This document shows positions 58,934-64,000 of a stretch of DNA of 64,000 nt, one piece after another. Source of the stretch: Coturnix japonica (lineage: Eukaryota; Chordata; Aves; Galliformes; Phasianidae); contig NC_029536.1 of assembly GCF_001577835.2 (NCBI RefSeq), positions 4,278,001 to 4,342,000 on the forward strand. The letters run 5' to 3'. The stretch's first letter is position 1. Every line of letters starts with the position of its first letter. The notes under the pieces are model-generated. The model did not search any database, was not told the DNA's origin, and was given only the letters and a program-made list of their open reading frames with translations. A program made the position numbers and the translations under genes.

Positions 58934-59105
58934 AAGATCACCTAGTCCAACCATCAGGTCACTAAGTCCAGCTATCTGGTCACCAAGCCCAACCACAAGT
59001 TCAGCAAGCCCAACCATGAGGCCACCAAACCCAACCACCAGGTCACCAAGCCCAACCATCAGATGACCTGTCCAACCACCAGATCTCCAAGCCCAACCAT
59101 CAACC
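58934..59105. repeat. 21-bp minisatellite grown from a CR1 tail
   Basis: Following a CR1 3' end (58906-58950) the words GGTCACCAAGCCCAACCATCA repeat about seven times in 21-bp steps. The unit is the CR1 phrase for ATCACCAAGTCCAACCATCA, so the array arose by slippage within the element. Confidence 0.85.
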
Positions 59106-60785
59106 ACACAGATCAACGTGCACAAGACTCAAAACGATGCTACAAGACAATTTGGGGTTACCTGCAGAAATCACAGCAAAACAGACACGGTGGCTGGGGT
59201 TGCTCTGCTTTGCCATATGGGGCTGCAAGGCCCCACGTTCCCCTCCCGTCTGCTGCACGGAAGAACACCCACGGATGTTCATAAATCAGTCCAGAGCCAT
59301 CCATCAGCTGGAGAAAGATGTGAGATAATGAGTCAAAGTGATCAGCTGGTGTGGCACCATGTGGGCTCCTATAGGGAGGGACCGCCGAGGTCGGAGCCTC
59401 CTTCACAAAGCCTATTAGCTGCATTTAAACCCAACTTTAAAACAAGGAGCTGAATAATTAAAAGGAAGAGTTAATGGCTCATGCTAACAGCTTCTGTTTG
59501 TTAAGCAGAGCACCCACAAGAGAGGCACAGCCCTAAATGCACCCTCACTGCCACCTTGCACTGCTCCAAGGGGTGTTAACACGCTGCTGGAAGCATCTGA
59601 AAACACCAAAATTGCCCAGGAAGATGCAGAGGGGAAGCAGAAAGCATCTCCTCACTCAGCAACCTGCAAGGCAGCGATTTAACCTTCAAGGAATAAAGCT
59701 CACGCTCGTTTAGCAACAGCCCTTATCTACAGGCTGGGGGCAGAATAATTCCATCGAGAACAATATATCACAGATAAAAATAACTGCAGTGCAGCACAGA
59801 GATGGAAAGCACGACACAGGCTGCTTCCTTGCTGCTAAAAAGCCAATGATCAACTCAATGGGCCAGCGGTGGGAAGTGCCACCTATCCTGATGTTTGCAG
59901 GGCTGGCACCTATTTAACAGCCTGGCACCATTATAGGGTGCTCAGGCTGACACTACATCATGCACAAACGCAATGGGATCCAATGGGCACCTTCTGCCTG
60001 CTCCTAGAAGAACAGAACAGCCCTTCCAGTCCATGTCAAGGAACGTCCCTCTCCAAAGGACCATGATAAGAAGCTCAGAGTCATCTCTGGTCTTACAGAT
60101 GTGCATTTGAGAAAGAATCTGGGCCATATGGAGCAGAATGCTTCCACTCCATGCATCGAATGATCACCCTGTACTTTCCATACTCAGCTATAAAAGAAAA
60201 GCCACTACGTATCTGGAAGCTCTACTTAGAATATCCAAGGCTTCACTCCATTACAACGTTATCCCAACCAATGGGTTACTTCCATCTTTCTCCAGACCAA
60301 ACCCTCCACCAAGGCAATGGAGACAGCCAACAACAGCACCTTCTGTAGGCATCTACCAGGAGCTGGGGCAGCCCTGGGTCTGCCAGGAGAGAATGCATAG
60401 ATAGGGAAGCCTTATAGGACTGCATTACTCCCATCCAGCCCAGCAGAGCTCTGCACCAAGACAGAAAGAGCTGCTTACAGCTCCGAGCGCTGCGGTCAGC
60501 TCCTGCCTGGAATTAAGTGATGCACTAGATTGCAAAGTTAATAAAAGTGACAGGTTTTTATTAATCTCTGCTCTCTCTGCCAGGCAGCGGCTCCGACAAA
60601 GTTATCAGCTCTTCGCACCGGGTGTGGGGAAGCAGAACAATGTGATGCAATTAAAACGGAGCTGCAGGAGGAGCACGAGCAAAGCTTGCAGCATGAGCAG
60701 GGTGCAGGAGGGCTCATGATGCAGGGGATGAGCTCAGGACTGCATCCCCATAGGGTGTGCTCTGTGCTGCAGCAAGAGGTTGCAC

Positions 60786-60945
60786 AATGAGGTTGTAGAT
60801 GCCCCATCCCTGCAGGCATTCAAGGCCAGGCTGGATGTGGCTCTGAGCAGCCTGGGCTGCTGGTTGGTGACCCTGCACACAGCAGGGGGTTGGAACTGGA
60901 TGAGCACTGTGGGCCTTTGCAACCCAGGCCATTCTGTGATTGCAT
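60786..60945 (+). repeat. CR1 fragment in KAZN region
   Basis: Sense orientation: GATGCCCCATCCCTGCAGGC, GGCTGGATGTGGCTCTGAGC, GCAGGGGGTTGGAACTGGAT, ending CATTCTGTGATTG. Confidence 0.92.
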
Positions 60946-61654
60946 CCAAAAGAAGAGCATGTAAGGAAGCACAGCTCCTCCTGGAGCTCTGCCCTGCGCC
61001 GGGCACCTCCCCAGCAATAATATTGTTCTATTGGGGAGATAAGGCCAATAACAGCAAAAACAAGCAAGGCAACGTGGGGATTTGGAATGAAAAGCAACAA
61101 AGGAACAAATGCAATACATCCAACTCAGCACAAGCAGGAGCAGACCATCTTCTGTACACTGATGTATGCATAGAAATGCAACAGGTAGGGGTTGCAATGC
61201 TACGCTGCAGATCAGCACACAGTGAAATGCTAAAAAAATCCTCTTTTTTAAGCTTATTTTTACTCTTTTTTGTGTGTGGATGAGATTCACCCTCGCAGCA
61301 CAGCCCCTGCAGGAGTCCAAATATTTGATGGCATCTGAAAGCAAACAGAACCGTCCCGAGATGACAGCTGAGAGGGAAACAATCTGGGCTCCGTGGGGAA
61401 GTTTTAACCTCCAAAATCTGTCTTGAAATGCTGGGTGTGATGACTGCAGGCGAAGGAGGAGGAAAATACAGCACACTGTATTTTAGAATGGCAATGCTGG
61501 GCCGGATTCTGAATCAGCATTACTTCCTTAAGGGATGGTGCTGTTACAACTCGAAAGAGATGGCTTCCTAAAAGGAACCATTTATCCCCTCAGCTTGTTT
61601 CCCTACACAGTGCTCCAATGGTCACATTTCATAGAGATGTATATTTTCCTCCAG

Positions 61655-61985
61655 TTTTAGTGTCTGGATAACAAATATCCCATTATAGCATCCCTTATCC
61701 CATATATTGCATTTTATGGCATCCCTTACCTGAAATATTCCATCATAGCACGCCTTGTCCCAATTATAGCATCCCTTATTCCAAATATGTTATAGCATCC
61801 TTTATCCCCAATATCCCATTATAGCAGCCCTTATTAAAAATATCCCCTTTTATGGTATCCATGACCCCAAATATCCCTTTAGAGCATCCCTCACCCCAAA
61901 CATCCCATTATAGCATCTCTTATCCCAAATATCCTGTTATAACATCCCTCAACCCAAATATCCCACTGTACTACCCTCAATCCCA
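61655..61985. repeat. About 30-bp minisatellite, TATCCCATTATAGCATCCCT type
   Basis: About ten degenerate copies of a unit close to ATATCCCATTATAGCATCCC plus TTATCCCAA. It lies in KAZN intronic sequence. Confidence 0.85.
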
Positions 61986-62139
61986 AATCATTAAAGAGGC
62001 TGAGAACTCAAAGAGCCCTTAAGCATCAGCAAAGCACGTATCCAGGGCTAAGGGGTCATAAAGAGACTTTCCCCCTCCTCTGCAGCCACAAATAGGGCAG
62101 GACTGGAGGCTCTCTGTTATTTGGGGTGAGACGTCCTCA

Positions 62140-62345
62140 GGAATCATGGAATTATTTGAGTTGGAAGAGCTCATTAAAGGTCATTTATCCAACTGCCCTG
62201 CAGTGATCAGGGACAACTACAGCTCCATCAGGTTGCTCAGAACCTGGTGCAACCTGGTTAAAAAACCAAAGAAGGCCCCAAGTTGGAAGGGACCCACCAA
62301 GACCAATGAGTCCAACCTTTGGCACCACCCCGAATCCAAACCCAC
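62140..62345 (-). repeat. Two CR1 tail remnants
   Basis: Inverted ends GAATCATGGAATTATTTGAG (about 62142) and CCCCAAGTTGGAAGGGACCC (about 62276). Confidence 0.8.
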
Positions 62346-62794
62346 TGCAAACTGCAAAGCTAACCATGAACAAAAAGCCTTCATTTTACATATCCAAAGG
62401 GCCTTCCTGGGGGTGGGGTGGGGGGAACAAAGCATCCACTGCCTGTTTAGAAGCAGCAATAGGAAAAGCATAAGAAAAACCCCATTTTGAGTCTCAGCAT
62501 CTCCTGTTGATGCCCATTTCCAGCCCTGCTAGGTCCTCTCCCATTGCCTCTCTGTTTTCTGGAGGGGTTTCCAATGCTGTTTCACTTCTGAATAATTCAC
62601 AGTCCTCTCCTGCATAATTTATAGTCCGCAGAGGGTTTTAGATACGGAGACATTTTAGTTTAAACTATTTGAAATAAAAACCACGTTTTAATTTAACACC
62701 CAGCATAAGGGGGGAGGTAAGAGGGGGGCAGGGGGAAGCAAGCAGGCTTAACAAAATTCAACTCCTTGCAACAGATGGTCGAGCAAAGGAACAC

Positions 62795-63045
62795 ACAATC
62801 ATAAAGGTTGGAAAAGAGCACTGAGATCACCAAGTCCAGCCATCAACCCATCCCCACATGTCTGATAGTTCTGCTATCCCATATCCCCATCCCACCCAGT
62901 TTCAACTGGGTGACTCCCATCTCCATAGGGTCCTGAAATGATGTCCCTTGCAACCACAGAACCATTAAAGTTGGAAAAGACCACAAAGATCCAGTTCAAC
63001 CATCAACCCATCTCCTCACCATGCCCACTAAACCACCCTTTGTTC
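62795..63045 (-). repeat. Two CR1 tail remnants
   Basis: Inverted ends ACAATCATAAAGGTTGGAAA (about 62797) and CACAGAACCATTAAAGTTGG (about 62956), each followed by CAACCCATC-type body. Confidence 0.85.
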
Positions 63046-64000
63046 CTCCACAGAGGATCCCATGCAAGCAAACATCGAGCTTCTAAGCTCAGCATGGACA
63101 CACAGCATTAAATGCAGCTCTTCAGCAACGCTGCAACCCTGAGCCTTTCAGCCCCAACGTCTCCCAGGGAGGAATTTCCCTCGCAGTGAATAACGGTTTG
63201 TGCATTCTTTGGCAACCGCACTCCATTAGCAAACACAATCTGTGTTTCTTCCTCGCTCATTTGTTTGCCAAGTGCCTCTGAGAGGAAACAGCATCGACTC
63301 CACGAGAGCAACCCTGCAGGCTTTGCAACCCAACAGGAGCCTGTGCTGCAGGTGAGTTCAATCCCAACCAACCCAGCAAAGCCCAACCTATCAAACCCTG
63401 CATGCAAAGGAGAGCTCTGTGCATGAGAATGGGGGGGGCTGAGGCCACACTGGAAGAGCTGTATTCCCAACCCGCAGGCTTAGGGTGCTCTGAATGGCAT
63501 AAAAGAGAGTGCCAAGGATGGTTTTCTTGGCCATTGCTGCAGCCAAATGGCACGAGAAAAAGAGATGCTGCAGGGGACTGAGTAAGTGAAGTATTAAGGC
63601 AAAAAAATCCGTGCCAAGGGTGGGGAAAGAAAAAGTCATTTTCCTTACTGTGGTGTCCTGGGGCTGCTATGGGAGGATTTCCTTGTTTCTGTCCAAGCAA
63701 AGGGCTGGGGTTCACCTCCAGGCGCGTTCCCGGCAGGAACTGCAGAGCTTAGTGGGATTTTCACAAGCACCTAAGCTGGTTTGGAGCCTAAGCCCCTTTG
63801 TATTTAGCTCCCCTCGTAAATCCCGGCTCATTAGCATCGTTAGCCACTTAACTACATCCCCATCCCACTGCTGGCCAATGCCAACTGGGGCAGGGGATCT
63901 CAATCACGAGGCCAACCCAGCAGGCACCGACCTGTGTTCTCTCTCACACTTTGGGGGGCAAACAGCAATCAAGGGCTGTTTGGGGCTTTTTTTTCCCTTT

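Larger units (their letters stand above)
56331..64000 (-). other. KAZN: KAZN upstream/intronic region
   Basis: No coding exon was recognised to the end of the window. It contains many CR1 tails (listed separately), two minisatellites, and repeat-free AT-rich blocks near 57600-57760, 58330-58600, 59440-59800, 62580-62700 and 63100-63260 that have the look of conserved non-coding elements; that is only an impression without alignment. Confidence 0.5.

Noticed and set aside
61028-61476. Overlapping 148- and 218-codon minus-strand frames near 61 kb
   Set aside because: Partly within and beside a CR1 copy, with no domain or splice support.

Overview
The window is vertebrate nuclear DNA from a bird, most likely a galliform. 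Its genes have GT-AG introns, it is littered with CR1 LINE 3' ends (the ...GATTCTATGATTCT tail in both orientations), and it has GC-rich compact stretches and many minisatellites, as avian microchromosomes do. The gene order matches human 1p36.21 (DNAJC16-CASP9-CTRC-EFHD2-FHAD1-TMEM51-KAZN). From memory this corresponds to chicken chromosome 21, but I could not check that.

Layout. (1) 53-6444, minus: DNAJC16, all 14 coding exons. (2) 6445-6539: a 95-bp head-to-head promoter. (3) 6540-12154, plus: CASP9, 10 coding exons, with CARD, the catalytic His/Cys pair and an IAP-binding motif. (4) 13389-14958, minus: a pancreatic chymotrypsin/elastase-family zymogen, best matched to CTRC, with a TATA box and a PTF1-like element. 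(5) 15675-17989, minus: EFHD2. (6) 18853-34593, minus: FHAD1, an FHA domain followed by a very long coiled coil, in about 28 exons. (7) 36936-37844, minus: TMEM51 coding exons, with a probable 5' exon and CpG promoter near 42.3 kb. (8) 47032-56203, minus: the short form of KAZN (kazrin), including a probable alternative first exon at 56104-56203. From 56.2 kb to the end is intron or upstream sequence of KAZN with CR1 tails, minisatellites and possible conserved non-coding blocks.

The genes are conserved neighbours, not an operon. DNAJC16 is a J-domain/thioredoxin-like membrane protein. CASP9 is the apoptosome initiator caspase. CTRC is a secreted digestive protease. EFHD2 is a Ca2+-binding actin regulator. 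FHAD1 is a probable ciliary/testis protein. TMEM51 is a two-pass membrane protein with PY-type motifs. KAZN is a desmosome/cytoskeleton adaptor. I reconstructed exons by hand from splice sites and reading phase; phases close exactly for every gene, which is the main support for the boundaries.

Most worth a second look: the SAM-domain half of KAZN is not seen where synteny predicts it, and the splice donor expected for the long form reads GC; a phase-compatible alternative KAZN first exon; a ~915-bp strand block almost free of G beside the TMEM51 promoter; two unrelated 21-bp minisatellites (one open in frame on both strands); tandem amplification of CR1 tails; an inverted pair of young CR1 copies around the DNAJC16/CASP9 promoter; and recognisable RFX/YY1 and PTF1 elements at FHAD1 and CTRC. 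I saw no RNA gene, CRISPR array, or retroviral or other virus-like element.
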